Below, piece after piece: positions 1 to 9,292 of a DNA stretch of 34,900 bases. A program made the position numbers and the translations under genes. Origin of the DNA: Massilia sp. YIM B02443 (GTDB taxonomy: Bacteria; Pseudomonadota; Gammaproteobacteria; Burkholderiales; Burkholderiaceae_D); assembly GCF_030411955.1 (NCBI RefSeq), contig NZ_JASNRA010000016.1, positions 115,940-150,839 on the forward strand. The letters are read 5' to 3'. The stretch's first letter is position 1. Each line of letters opens with the position of its first letter. The notes under the pieces are model-generated. The model was given only the letters and a program-made list of their open reading frames with translations. It did no database searches and had not been told where the DNA came from.

Positions 1-1389
1 CGCCAAAAATTCATCCTTGCGGCGGTCGGCCTCCATCAGCTTTTCTTCGGCCAGCTTGCGGTCGGTGATGTCGCGGAAGAAGGCGGCCACGCCGCCGTCG
101 CGGGTGGCGTAGGCGCGGATGTCGGACCACACCCGGCGTCCGTCCGGGAAGGTGCGGCAGTATTCGGCGCTGCCGGCGCGGCGCTCTTCCATCACCGTGC
201 GGTACATGCGCCCGGCCTCGGTGTCGCTTGATTCGGGGAAGGCGTCCCAGTGATTGCGCCCGACGATGTCCTCGCGCGCCACGCCGCAGATGCGCAGCCC
301 TTCGGCGTTCATGCGCTGAATGACCCAGTTGCGGTCGAACAGCGCGAAGCCTTCGGAGATGTTGTCCAGGATGTCGCGCCCGCGGTCGCGCTCTTCGCGC
401 AGCTGGGCCTGGGCGCGCGCGGTCTCGGCGGCCGACCAGGTGCGCTCAGCCACGTCGCGCGCCAGCGCGATGTCGTGCGCGGTCCAGGAACGCGGGGTGG
501 CGCAATCGACGCCCAGGCAGGCGATCAGGCGCCCGGCCTTCACCAGCGGCACCACCAGCAGCGCGCCGATGCGCTCATCGACCCAGGCCGCGCGCAGGTC
601 GGCGGCGCGCGGGTCGTTGGCGGCGTCGTGGATGCGCACCACCGCGCCGCCGCGCAGCTCGGCCACGATGGCGGGACTGAAGTCGTTCAGGGGAAGGCGC
701 GCGTGCGCCGCGGCGGCGCCGCCCTCATGCGCGCGCGTCCACAGGCGCGGCAGCGCCAGGCTGCCGCTGAGCGGATCAATCTCGGCGTACAGCACGCGCG
801 CCGCGTCCAGCTCCATGCCGAGCAGCGCGCTGGCGGTGGCGATCACCTGGTCCGGCTGCTCGAGCGGACCGAGCGCATCGGACACCTTCAGCTCGAACGC
901 CGAACGGCGCTCGGCCAGCACACGGGCGCTGGTTTCCATGCAGGTGCAGAACAGCCCCATCACCTTGCCGGCGGCGTCGTGCAGCGGCGCATACGAGAAG
1001 GTGAACCAGGCGTGCTCGGGATAGCCGTGGCGCTCGATGGTCAGCTCGAGGTCTTCGAAATAGACGGCCTTGCCGCCCAGGGTGCGTTCGGCCATCGGCC
1101 GCAGCTGGTCCCAGACTTCGGACCAGACCTCGGCGAACGGCCGGCCGAGCGCGCCCGGATAGTGTTCGCCCAGGATCGGGATGTAGGCGTCGTTGTAGAG
1201 AAAGCCCAGCTGCGGGCCCCACGCGACGAACATCGGGAACGACGAGTGCAGCATCATGTCGACCGCCGTGCGCAGCGACGGCGGCCAGCCCTCGGGGTCG
1301 CCGAGGGGGGAGCGGCGCCAGTCGTGGCCGCGCATCTGCGCCGCCATCGTGCTGTCGCCTGCGAATCCGGTGTGCTGAAGCGGGGCCAT
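1..1389 (-). CDS. PAS/GAF sensor histidine kinase, N-terminal part (runs off window)
   Basis: The first 463 residues are inside the window; the kinase core lies beyond base 1. The reading frame stays open to the edge and ends in ITDRKLAEEKLMEADRRKDE, the usual junction between a PAS domain and a HisKA dimerisation helix. The start is the ATG read at 1389-1387, with a weak GGTGG upstream. The N-terminus has a PAS-like sensor with the segment GWPPSLRTAVDMMLHSSFPM, typical of cytoplasmic multi-sensor and hybrid kinases. A GAF-like domain lies roughly at residues 180-330 and a second PAS at about 340-455. No membrane segment is visible, so sensing is probably cytoplasmic. It lies downstream of orn on the same strand, 80 bases away. 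The ligand is unknown, and whether a receiver domain follows cannot be told from this window. Family assignment is confident; function is inferred. Confidence 0.82.
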   Translation of the reverse strand, partial: MAPLQHTGFAGDSTMAAQMRGHDWRRSPLGDPEGWPPSLRTAVDMMLHSSFPMFVAWGPQLGFLYNDAYIPILGEHYPGALGRPFAEVWSEVWDQLRPMAERTLGGKAVYFEDLELTIERHGYPEHAWFTFSYAPLHDAAGKVMGLFCTCMETSARVLAERRSAFELKVSDALGPLEQPDQVIATASALLGMELDAARVLYAEIDPLSGSLALPRLWTRAHEGGAAAAHARLPLNDFSPAIVAELRGGAVVRIHDAANDPRAADLRAAWVDERIGALLVVPLVKAGRLIACLGVDCATPRSWTAHDIALARDVAERTWSAAETARAQAQLREERDRGRDILDNISEGFALFDRNWVIQRMNAEGLRICGVAREDIVGRNHWDAFPESSDTEAGRMYRTVMEERRAGSAEYCRTFPDGRRVWSDIRAYATRDGGVAAFFRDITDRKLAEEKLMEADRRKDEFLA

Positions 1390-1469
1390 GCCACCGATTG
1401 TCGCACAACTTGTTGCCGATACCGCGTGGTTTTTTGCTACGCCAGCGGCATCGAGCGATAGTTACAGGT

Positions 1470-2054
1470 TTACAGGCGGATGAAGTGCTCGCGGTAGTAC
1501 TTCAGCTCTTCGATCGACTCGATGATGTCGGCCAGCGCGGTGTGCTTCTGGGCCTTCTTGAAGCCGCTCGCCAGCTCGGGCTTCCAGCGCCGGCACAGTT
1601 CCTTCAGGGTCGACACGTCCAGGTTACGGTAGTGGAAGAAGGCTTCCAGCTTGGGCATGCCGCGCGCCATGAAGCGGCGGTCCTGGCAGATCGAGTTGCC
1701 GCACATCGGCGACTTGTTGGCCGGGACGTACTGCTTCAGGAAGGCGATCAGTTCCTGCTCGGCCTGGGCTTCGGTGACGGTCGAGGCTTTCACGCGGTCG
1801 ATCAGGCCCGACTTGCCGTGGGTGCCCTTGTTCCAGTTGTCCATCTTGTCCAGCGTCTCGTCCGACTGGTGGATGGCGAACACCGGGCCTTCGGCGATCA
1901 CGTTCAGGTCCGGATCGGTGACCACCACCGCCACCTCGATGATGCGGTCGTTGTCCGGATCGAGGCCGGTCATTTCCATGTCCAGCCAGACCAGGTTGAA
2001 TTCGTTCGGGCGCTGCGCTGCAGCAGGTGTCGATGTTTGTGTAGCTTGTGACAT
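1470..2054 (-). CDS. orn: Oligoribonuclease (3'-5' exoribonuclease)
   Basis: Oligoribonuclease degrades 2-5 nt RNA fragments, including pGpG from cyclic-di-GMP breakdown, to mononucleotides in the cytoplasm. The 194-residue protein carries the DEDDh exonuclease set: D25 and E27 in [11 protein letters not shown]125 in the CQDRRFM segment, and H171 with D176 in KHTALADI. The length matches the family apart from a short polar N-terminal extension of about 17 residues. The ATG at 2054 is preceded by a purine-rich AAGAGAG, a plausible ribosome binding site. It is divergent from the M48 protease gene, with a 67-base intergenic region. A protein that removes pGpG fits a genome encoding cyclic-di-GMP proteins, one of which lies at 21.6 kb. 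Confidence 0.96.
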   Translation of the reverse strand: MSQATQTSTPAAAQRPNEFNLVWLDMEMTGLDPDNDRIIEVAVVVTDPDLNVIAEGPVFAIHQSDETLDKMDNWNKGTHGKSGLIDRVKASTVTEAQAEQELIAFLKQYVPANKSPMCGNSICQDRRFMARGMPKLEAFFHYRNLDVSTLKELCRRWKPELASGFKKAQKHTALADIIESIEELKYYREHFIRL

Positions 2055-2121
2055 AATTCTCTCTTAGCCTTGTTTCGCTTGATTGCTAAACTCTCATCCT
2101 GCATTTTCTCACAGGCACAGA

Positions 2122-3384
2122 ATGTCTTCACTCGGGTTTTCGGTCTTGTTCGTCTTTTTCTTGCTGCTGACGCTGGGGCTGCGCCTGTGGCTGGCCATGC
2201 GCCACGTGCGCCACGTCGGGCGCCATCGCGCCAGCGTGCCGGCCGAGTTTGCGCCAAAGGTGCCGCTGGCGGCGCACCAGAAGGCGGCCGACTATACCAT
2301 CGCCAAGACCCGCTTCGGCCTGGCCGCCATGCTGTGGGGCGCCGTGACCCTGGTCGGCTTCACGCTGCTGGGCGGCCTGCAGTGGCTGTCGCTGACGCTG
2401 GTGCCCCATTTCGGTCCCGGCCTGCCGCACCAGATGGCGCTGGTGGTGGCGTTCGCCGTCATCTCGGGCTTGCTCGACCTGCCGTTCGACTGGTACCGCA
2501 AGTTCGTGCTCGAACAGCGCTTCGGCTTCAACAAGATGACGCCCGGCCTGTGGCTGTCGGACCAGATGAAAGGCGCGCTGGTCGGCGCCGTGATCGGCCT
2601 GCCGCTTCTGTGGGTGGTGCTGACGCTGATGGAAAAAAGCGGCGACCTGTGGTGGCTGTACACCTGGTTCGTCTGGAGCGGCTTCCAGCTCCTGATGATC
2701 GCGCTGTATCCGAGCCTGATCGCGCCGCTGTTCAACAAGTTCACGCCGCTGTCGGACGATAGCCTGAAGCAGCGCATCGAAGGCCTGATGCAGCGCGTCG
2801 GCTTCGCCTCGCGCGGCCTGTTCGTGATGGACGGCAGCCGCCGCAGCGCGCACGGCAACGCCTACTTCTCGGGCTTCGGGCGCGCCAAGCGCATCGTGTT
2901 CTTCGACACCCTGCTCTCGCGCCTCGAGCCGCAAGAGATCGAAGCGGTGCTGGCGCACGAACTGGGCCACTTCAAGCTGCGCCACATCGTCAAGCGCGTG
3001 AGCGTGATGTTCGCGATGTCGCTGGCCTTCCTGGCGCTGCTGGGCTACCTTAAAGCGCAGGCCTGGTTCTATACCGGCCTGGGTGTGCTGCCGTTCATGA
3101 ACGCGTCCAACGACGGCATGGCGCTGATCCTGTTCATGCTGGTGCTGCCGATATTCACCTTCGTATTCGCGCCACTGAGCTCGATCACCTCGCGCAAGCA
3201 CGAGTTCGAGGCCGACGCTTTTGCTGCCAGACACACCGACTACCGCGACCTGGTGTCGGCGCTGGTCAAGATGTACGAGGACAACGCCTCGACCCTGACG
3301 CCGGACCCGCTGCACTCGGCCTTCTACGATTCGCACCCGCCGGCCTCGGTGCGCGTGAAACACCTGACCGTGGCGGCCGCATGA
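2122..3384 (+). CDS. M48 (Ste24-type) integral membrane zinc metalloprotease
   Basis: This is a 420-residue membrane protease related to Ste24/CAAX prenyl protease 1. Bacterial members probably act in membrane protein quality control; the substrate here is unknown. The zinc site is HELGH at residues 279-283, with the third ligand E363 in the downstream EFEAD motif. Hydrophobic segments lie at about residues 4-24, 66-94, 103-122, 150-170, 178-203, 293-312 and 330-352, matching the multi-pass Ste24 fold. The ATG at 2122 was chosen; an upstream in-frame TTG at 2083 is less likely. The stop overlaps the next start by four bases (ATGA), so it is co-translated with the pterin dehydratase and rsgA genes. 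Confidence 0.9.
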   Translation: MSSLGFSVLFVFFLLLTLGLRLWLAMRHVRHVGRHRASVPAEFAPKVPLAAHQKAADYTIAKTRFGLAAMLWGAVTLVGFTLLGGLQWLSLTLVPHFGPGLPHQMALVVAFAVISGLLDLPFDWYRKFVLEQRFGFNKMTPGLWLSDQMKGALVGAVIGLPLLWVVLTLMEKSGDLWWLYTWFVWSGFQLLMIALYPSLIAPLFNKFTPLSDDSLKQRIEGLMQRVGFASRGLFVMDGSRRSAHGNAYFSGFGRAKRIVFFDTLLSRLEPQEIEAVLAHELGHFKLRHIVKRVSVMFAMSLAFLALLGYLKAQAWFYTGLGVLPFMNASNDGMALILFMLVLPIFTFVFAPLSSITSRKHEFEADAFAARHTDYRDLVSALVKMYEDNASTLTPDPLHSAFYDSHPPASVRVKHLTVAAA

Positions 3385-3713
3385 AGCTCGAATACCGCAC
3401 CTGCCTGACCAACGCCAAGGGGCTCGACCCGTGGGCGATCGACGCCCTGCTGCTCGACGTTCCCGGCTGGACCGCGATCGACGGCGTGCTGTTCCGCGAA
3501 TTCAAGCTGCCCGACTACCGCGCCACGATCGCCTTCGCCAACGCGGTGGCCGGCGTGGCCGAGGAGCAGGACCACCATCCCGAGATGACGATCGACTACT
3601 CGACCTGCCGCGTCATCTGGAGCACCCACTCGGCCGGCGGCGCGCTGACCGAGAACGATTTCATCTGCGCCGCGAAAGTGAATGCGCTTCAACCAGGACT
3701 GGCAAGCGCATGA
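3381..3713 (+). CDS. phhB: 4a-hydroxytetrahydrobiopterin dehydratase (pterin carbinolamine dehydratase)
   Basis: The enzyme dehydrates 4a-hydroxytetrahydropterin and so recycles the cofactor of phenylalanine hydroxylase. The 110-residue protein has the family hallmark EEQDHHPEM at residues 61-69, whose paired histidines sit in the active site, and a second conserved THSAGGLT-like segment near residue 82 in a slightly different form ([13 protein letters not shown]). Length is normal. It sits in the middle of an overlapping three-gene operon: its ATG overlaps the protease stop, and its TGA overlaps the rsgA ATG. No phenylalanine hydroxylase gene is in the window, so a role with another pterin enzyme is possible. 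Confidence 0.93.
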   Translation: MKLEYRTCLTNAKGLDPWAIDALLLDVPGWTAIDGVLFREFKLPDYRATIAFANAVAGVAEEQDHHPEMTIDYSTCRVIWSTHSAGGALTENDFICAAKVNALQPGLASA

Positions 3714-4642
3714 CCGCTGCATCTAAAGAAAAGAACGAACTGACCGGCACCATCATCGCCGCCCACGGCCGCCATTACCTGGCCGACGTCGACGGCGAAA
3801 AGCTGCAATGCGTCACGCGCGGCAAGAAGACCAACGTCGCCGTGGGCGACGTGGTGCACCTCAAGCGCACCTCGAACGACCAGGCCGTGATCGAGCAGAT
3901 CGCCGAGCGCACCACCCTGCTGTACCGCTCCGACCAGTACAAGTCGAAGCTGCTGGCGGCGAACATCTCGCGCCTGTTCATCGTCGTCGCCACCGAACCG
4001 GGCTTCGCCGACGACCTGGTCTCGCGCGCGCTGGTGGCGTGCGAGGCGGCCGGCATCGAGGCCCATCTCATCCTGAACAAGACCGACGTCGAAGACCTGC
4101 TGCCGCGCGCGCGCGAACGCGCCGCCGTGTATGGCGCGCTGGGGTATCCGGTGCACGAGGTGTCGGCGCGCGCCGATCCGGACCAGACGCTGGCGCTGTT
4201 GCAGCCACTCCTGGCGGGCCAGTCGTCGATCTTCATCGGCCAGTCGGGCATGGGCAAGTCGTCCCTGATCAACCTGCTGGTGCCGGACGCCGACATCGCC
4301 GTGCGCGAAATCTCGGCGGCGCTCGACACCGGCAAGCACACCACGACCTTCACGCGCCTGTACTGGCTGGATGGCGAAGGCGACGAAAATGGCCGGCCGG
4401 CCTCGATCATCGACTCGCCCGGCTTCCAGGAATTCGGCCTGTACCACCTGACCGAAGGCATGCTGGAGCGCGCCTTCGTCGAGTTCAAGCCCTACCTGGG
4501 CGGCTGCAAGTACTACAACTGCCGCCACCTGGCCGAGCCGCAGTGCGCGGTGCTGGACGCGGTCGCCGCCGGCAAGATCACGCGCATGCGCCACGAGCTG
4601 TATGGGCAGCTGCTGCACGAGTCGGCGCAGACCCTGTATTGA
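3710..4642 (+). CDS. rsgA: Small-subunit ribosome biogenesis GTPase RsgA
   Basis: RsgA is a circularly permuted GTPase that checks late maturation of the 30S ribosomal subunit. The 310-residue protein has an N-terminal OB fold (about residues 1-75). The permuted GTPase motifs follow in order: G4 NKTD (123-126), the P-loop GQSGMGKS (177-184), the TTFT switch segment (212-215) and G3 DSPG (235-238). The C-terminal zinc site is complete, with C266, C271, H273 and C279. The ATG at 3710 overlaps the phhB stop; a longer upstream open frame has no family support. This is the last gene of the operon with the M48 protease. A small CTTTCC/GGAAAG hairpin follows at 4644-4660. Confidence 0.96.
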   Translation: MTAASKEKNELTGTIIAAHGRHYLADVDGEKLQCVTRGKKTNVAVGDVVHLKRTSNDQAVIEQIAERTTLLYRSDQYKSKLLAANISRLFIVVATEPGFADDLVSRALVACEAAGIEAHLILNKTDVEDLLPRARERAAVYGALGYPVHEVSARADPDQTLALLQPLLAGQSSIFIGQSGMGKSSLINLLVPDADIAVREISAALDTGKHTTTFTRLYWLDGEGDENGRPASIIDSPGFQEFGLYHLTEGMLERAFVEFKPYLGGCKYYNCRHLAEPQCAVLDAVAAGKITRMRHELYGQLLHESAQTLY

Positions 4643-4670
4643 ACTTTCCCTAACGGAAAGAGAAAGCCCT

Positions 4671-4676
4671 TATAAT
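4671..4676 (+). promoter_or_regulatory. Candidate -10 box for argF
   Basis: A perfect TATAAT lies 30 bases upstream of the argF ATG. No good -35 hexamer is seen at 16-18 bases. A short hairpin (CTTTCC, 5-nt loop, GGAAAG; 4644-4660) sits just upstream after the rsgA stop. The promoter call rests on the -10 box alone. Confidence 0.45.
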
Positions 4677-4706
4677 CCGAGGGATCACCGAAAGCAGATA
4701 CCGATT

Positions 4707-5633
4707 ATGCCAGGCACCACTCCGATCAAGCACTTCCTGCAATTCTCCGACTTCACCCTCGACGAGTTCGAGTACGTGATCCAGCGCGCGGCGATCATCA
4801 AGCGCAAGTTCAAGGCCTACGAGGTCTATCACCCGCTGGTCGACCGCACCCTGGTGATGGTGTTCGAGAAGAGCTCGACCCGTACCCGCCTGAGTTTCGA
4901 GGCCGGCATGCACCAGCTGGGCGGCGCCGCGATCTACCTGAACACCCGCGACAGCCAGCTGGGCCGCGGCGAGCCGGTGGAAGACGCCGGCCAGGTGATG
5001 AGCCGCATGTGCGACATCATCATGGTGCGCACCTTCGGCCAGGACATCATCGAGCGCTTCGCCGCCAACTCGCGCGTGCCGGTGATTAACGGCCTGACCA
5101 ACGAACACCACCCATGCCAGGTGCTGGCGGACGTGTTCACCTACTACGAACACCGCGGCTCGATCGCCGGCAAGACCGTGGCCTGGATCGGCGACGCCAA
5201 CAACATGCTGTACTCGTGGCTGCAGGCGGCCGAGGTGTTCGGCTTCCACCTGAACGTCTCGACGCCGAAAGGCTACGAGCTCGATCCGTCGCTGGTCGCC
5301 ACCCAACGCTACACGCTGTTCGACAACCCGTCGGACGCCTGCGCAGGCGCGCACCTGGTCACCACCGACGTCTGGACCAGCATGGGCTTCGAAAAGGAAA
5401 ACGCGGAGCGCCTGACCGCCTTCGACGGCTTCATCGTCGACGGCGCCAAGATGGCGCGCGCGTCCGAAGACGCCATCTTCATGCACTGCCTGCCGGCGCA
5501 CCGCGGCGAGGAAGTCGCGGCCGAGGTCATCGACGGCCCGCAATCGGTCGTCTGGGACGAGGCCGAGAACCGCCTGCACGTGCAGAAGGCGCTGATCGAG
5601 TACCTGCTGCTCGGCCGCGTGGAAGGCAACTGA
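4707..5633 (+). CDS. argF: Ornithine carbamoyltransferase
   Basis: This enzyme makes citrulline from ornithine and carbamoyl phosphate in arginine biosynthesis. The 308-residue protein has all the signature motifs: the carbamoyl-phosphate loop SSTRTR (56-61), HPCQ (135-138) and HCLPAHRGEEV (260-270) with the catalytic cysteine C261. The ATG at 4707 gives the standard N-terminus, directly after a leader of about 24 bases from a TATAAT box. It is followed by argG, which catalyses the next step. The stop codon lies inside a 9-base tandem repeat (5625-5651). Confidence 0.97.
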   Translation: MPGTTPIKHFLQFSDFTLDEFEYVIQRAAIIKRKFKAYEVYHPLVDRTLVMVFEKSSTRTRLSFEAGMHQLGGAAIYLNTRDSQLGRGEPVEDAGQVMSRMCDIIMVRTFGQDIIERFAANSRVPVINGLTNEHHPCQVLADVFTYYEHRGSIAGKTVAWIGDANNMLYSWLQAAEVFGFHLNVSTPKGYELDPSLVATQRYTLFDNPSDACAGAHLVTTDVWTSMGFEKENAERLTAFDGFIVDGAKMARASEDAIFMHCLPAHRGEEVAAEVIDGPQSVVWDEAENRLHVQKALIEYLLLGRVEGN

Positions 5634-5651
5634 GGCAACTGAGGCAACCGA
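5625..5651 (+). repeat. Three tandem 9-bp repeats spanning the argF stop codon
   Basis: The unit GGCAACTGA occurs at 5625-5633 and 5634-5642, and with one change (GGCAACCGA) at 5643-5651. The first copy contains the argF TGA, so the array extends from the coding end into the intergenic region. It looks like slippage expansion. Confidence 0.8.
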
Positions 5652-5689
5652 GATTATCGTTTTAACCCACCAACCCCGAGCTTGATCGT

Positions 5690-5743
5690 CGGCCCGTCAT
5701 ATCGTCTGGATCGTATTCACTACGAACAGCGATGCGCGGGCCG
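5690..5743 (+). promoter_or_regulatory. Possible structured leader upstream of argG
   Basis: CGGCCCG at 5690-5696 is perfectly complementary to CGGGCCG at 5737-5743. A smaller perfect hairpin (TCGTA, loop TTCAC, TACGA; 5711-5725) is nested between them. No leader peptide rich in Arg codons and no convincing ArgR box was recognised, so a regulatory role is speculative. Confidence 0.25.
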
Positions 5744-5782
5744 GCTGACCATCATCCCCTCTCCTCCATCACTGGAACTCCC

Positions 5783-7015
<1,233 letters not shown>

Positions 7016-7047
7016 GCCGTAGGCCGGCCGTGGGCCGGATTGGCTGA

Positions 7048-7077
7048 GAAAGCCGCCGTAGGGCGGCTTTCTTTTTT
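7048..7077 (+). terminator. Intrinsic terminator after argG
   Basis: A perfect 10-bp stem (GAAAGCCGCC / GGCGGCTTTC) with a GTAG loop is followed directly by six T residues. It sits 33 bases past the argG stop. Confidence 0.93.
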
Positions 7078-7123
7078 ATGCGCGGACTTGTCGGGCGAGC
7101 TTGCGCTGTACTGGTTCGCGGCG

Positions 7124-7240
7124 AACTTGGATTCCCGCCTGCGCGGGAATGACGTGCGAAGAGAGCAGGCTGAAAGAAGGTGTAGCGGTTCTACCTCTAC
7201 CCTCAAGACCGTCGTTCCCGCGCAGGCGGGAACCCAAGTT
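7124..7240. repeat. REP doublet (REPIN-like inverted pair)
   Basis: Copy one is at 7124-7154 and copy two, in reverse orientation, at 7210-7240. The copies match at 29 of 31 bases after reverse complementing. Each contains its own 8-bp palindrome (ATTCCCGC, loop CTGC, GCGGGAAT in copy one). The 55 bases between them code for nothing recognisable. This is the layout of REP/REPIN elements, non-autonomous repeats moved by RAYT transposases. No RAYT gene is in the window. A decayed third copy lies at 24021-24038. Confidence 0.82.
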
Positions 7241-7291
7241 TCGCTGAGCAGACGCAAACGCAAGCCATGGCCGCAAGCGCAGACTCGGCGC

Positions 7292-7585
7292 ATGGACAAG
7301 CCCTCCTACGTCTACATATTGGCCAGCGGCCCCTACGGCACGCTGTACATCGGCGTCACGTCGGACCTGATCAAGCGCGCCTGGCAACACCGCGAGGGCG
7401 TCGTCGCCGGCTTCACCAAGGACCACCTCATCAAGCGCCTGGTCTGGTACGAAATCCACACCGATATCACCCAGGCCATCACCCGCGAAAAACAACTCAA
7501 ACGCTGGAACCGCGACTGGAAAATCAACCTGATCCAGTCCACCAACCCCGCCTGGCGCGACCTCTACGCGGGCATCTGCGGCTGA
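7292..7585 (+). CDS. Small GIY-YIG domain nuclease-like protein
   Basis: This is a single-domain 97-residue protein of the YhbQ/UvrC N-terminal-like GIY-YIG superfamily. The GIY part appears as YVYIL (residues 6-10) and the YIG part as YIGVT (19-23). The conserved arginine is R29, and the conserved glutamate E66 lies in the REKQLKRW segment. The ATG at 7292 was chosen because the domain begins there; the upstream open frame runs through the REP doublet and terminator and is not coding. No clear ribosome binding site is seen. It lies 51 bases from the REP doublet and converges on the class D beta-lactamase gene with a 9-base gap. The cellular role of these stand-alone proteins is poorly known; a DNA repair or mobile-DNA link is inference. 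Confidence 0.85.
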   Translation: MDKPSYVYILASGPYGTLYIGVTSDLIKRAWQHREGVVAGFTKDHLIKRLVWYEIHTDITQAITREKQLKRWNRDWKINLIQSTNPAWRDLYAGICG

Positions 7586-7594
7586 AACGCTAGC

Positions 7595-8374
7595 CTACAG
7601 CAGCCCCAACTCCCGCAACGCCGCCCTGGCCAGCGACACGCGCTTGTCCTGCGCCCCATCGGGAAGATCCATATTCAGCGCGAACGCATACAGCTTGCCA
7701 TCCTTCTTCAGCCAGCCGACCCACCAGCCGATATCCGCTTCGCCCGGCCGACTGCCCCAGCCGGTCTTGGCATACAGCTCGGGCGCCCCATCCTGACGGC
7801 TGATTTCGCGCACCGCCGCCATCGCCGTGTTCGTATAAGGCAGCGTGCCCTGCGCCAGCTTGGTCAAAAATTCGGTCTGCTCGACCGCGCTGATCTTCAA
7901 AGGCCCGTCGAGCCAGAAGCGATCGACCACGGTCCCGGCCTGCATGTTCCCGTACTTCATCCGCACCAGCTCCGATCGCATCCGGTCCAGGCCCACGCGC
8001 CGCGCCACTTCCTGGTACACCGGCACGTTCGAGATCCGGATCGCGTCGCGCAGTCCCATGTCGCGCGCCCACTCGGGCCGCGCTACCGGCTTGCCGCCAT
8101 ACGGGACCACTTCGTCGACACTGGCGACCGCGCCGTGCGCCAGCGCGATCAGCGTGTTCGGGATCTTGAAGGTCGACGCCGGAATGAAGCGCGTGTTGGC
8201 GCGCCGGCGGTCGTGCACCGTGTAGGCGTCGGCGGCCACGTCGTAGACGACGAAGGTGCCAACCACGCCCTCCTGCTTGAACAGGCGCGCCACCTGCGCG
8301 CTTTCCTTCCATTCGGCGGCTTGCGCCAACAGTGGACTTGCCAGCAGCAGCGCGGCCAGACATTGCTTGATCAT
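7595..8374 (-). CDS. Class D (OXA-type) serine beta-lactamase
   Basis: This 259-residue secreted enzyme hydrolyses beta-lactams through an acyl-serine. The signal peptide is residues 1-20 (MIKQCLAALLLASPLLAQAA), directing it to the periplasm. All class D motifs are present: S67-T-F-K70, S115-N-V117, Y141-G-N143, W154 in the omega region and K203-T-G205. The ATG at 8374 was chosen because it opens the signal peptide and has a GAGGA ribosome binding site about 9 bases upstream; longer frames overlap the neighbouring gene. It is the last gene of the blaI operon, 26 bases after the B3 enzyme. Its STFKIPNTLIAL region differs clearly from the OXA-1-like sensor in the BlaR1 protein, so the two class D domains are not recent copies. 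The substrate range cannot be told from sequence. Confidence 0.93.
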   Translation of the reverse strand: MIKQCLAALLLASPLLAQAAEWKESAQVARLFKQEGVVGTFVVYDVAADAYTVHDRRRANTRFIPASTFKIPNTLIALAHGAVASVDEVVPYGGKPVARPEWARDMGLRDAIRISNVPVYQEVARRVGLDRMRSELVRMKYGNMQAGTVVDRFWLDGPLKISAVEQTEFLTKLAQGTLPYTNTAMAAVREISRQDGAPELYAKTGWGSRPGEADIGWWVGWLKKDGKLYAFALNMDLPDGAQDKRVSLARAALRELGLL

Positions 8375-8400
8375 GGTTGCTATTCCTCGGTTGATGGCGT

Positions 8401-9261
8401 TCACGGCTTCGCACGCTCTTCGTCCAGCCGCTGTTGCAGCCGGGCGCGCGCATTGGCCGCATACGCGCGGCAGGCATTGGTGTCGATGAAGGCCGCGGTA
8501 CCGGACTGCTCCTGGCGCGCGTAGCGCGTCCACAAGTCGCTCACCTCCGGATGCGCCGACACCAGCACGCCGCACGGCAGCGCCGCCACTTTCCCGATCG
8601 ACCGTTCGAGGTCGGCACGCGCGCTCGGCCAGGCTGGGTCGCCGCTGTAACGGAACGACTTTGAGCCATAGGCATTCAGGCTGTCGGCATACACCATGTT
8701 CGCCGTGCGCCCGCCCTCGCGCGATTGCCAGGTCCAGCTGGCGCCACCCTGGGTGTGGCCCGGCGTGGCATGCATCGTCACCGCCAGCGGTCCGAGTTTG
8801 ACGACCTCGCCGTCACGCACGGCGCGCACGCGCGCCACCGGCGCCATCTTCGGCAGGCCGCCGTATTGCGGATCGTTGCGCCCCGCTTCGCCGCTGCGCA
8901 GCACCGGCACCGCGGCGCCGGCGGCCAGCACCTCGGCGTTCGACAGGCGCTGCAGCTCGGCGATGCCGCCCGCGTGGTCGATGTGCTCGTGCGACACCAG
9001 GATGAAGCGGATGTCTTCGGGCTTGAAGCCGAGCTGGCGGATGTGCGCGACGATCTGCTGCGGCGACTTGTCGCTGCCGCCGTCGATCAGGATGTGGCCT
9101 TGTTTTGAGGTGATCAGGACCGAGGCCACGCCGTGCGGGCCGACGTAATAGCTGTTGCCGAACAGGGCGAACGGCTCCTGCGGGGCGTCCCAGTCGGCGG
9201 CGCCGGACGGCATGGCCGCGACCAGGCCCGCCAGCGCAAGCGCGCGGCAAATGTGCTTCAT
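8401..9261 (-). CDS. Subclass B3 metallo-beta-lactamase
   Basis: This is a 286-residue secreted zinc beta-lactamase; B3 enzymes usually hydrolyse carbapenems and other beta-lactams in the periplasm. A signal peptide covers about residues 1-22. The zinc ligands are complete: H91-E-H93-I-D95-H96 (the HxHxDH motif), H169 in TPGHTQGGASWTW and H237 in SAHPEVSD. No cysteine is found at the B1/B2 ligand position, and the TPGHTxGG layout is B3-like. B3 enzymes are known from Oxalobacteraceae (THIN-B of Janthinobacterium). It lies 31 bases downstream of the blaR1-like gene and 26 bases upstream of the class D gene on the same strand, consistent with one inducible transcript. Confidence 0.93.
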   Translation of the reverse strand: MKHICRALALAGLVAAMPSGAADWDAPQEPFALFGNSYYVGPHGVASVLITSKQGHILIDGGSDKSPQQIVAHIRQLGFKPEDIRFILVSHEHIDHAGGIAELQRLSNAEVLAAGAAVPVLRSGEAGRNDPQYGGLPKMAPVARVRAVRDGEVVKLGPLAVTMHATPGHTQGGASWTWQSREGGRTANMVYADSLNAYGSKSFRYSGDPAWPSARADLERSIGKVAALPCGVLVSAHPEVSDLWTRYARQEQSGTAAFIDTNACRAYAANARARLQQRLDEERAKP

Positions 9262-9292
9262 GATGTCTCCTGTCTCAGGTAGTGATGGGAAA

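Noticed and set aside
250..1461. 403-codon plus-strand open frame at the left edge
   Set aside because: The minus strand has clear PAS/GAF and pre-HisKA sequence here; the plus frame is low complexity and opens without a ribosome binding site.
7124..7240. Inverted repeats as ends of an insertion sequence
   Set aside because: Only 55 bases lie between them, with no transposase; each copy also has its own hairpin, as expected for REP elements.
7040..7291. N-terminal extension of the GIY-YIG protein
   Set aside because: The extension reads through the argG terminator and the REP doublet and starts without ATG support; the domain begins at 7292.
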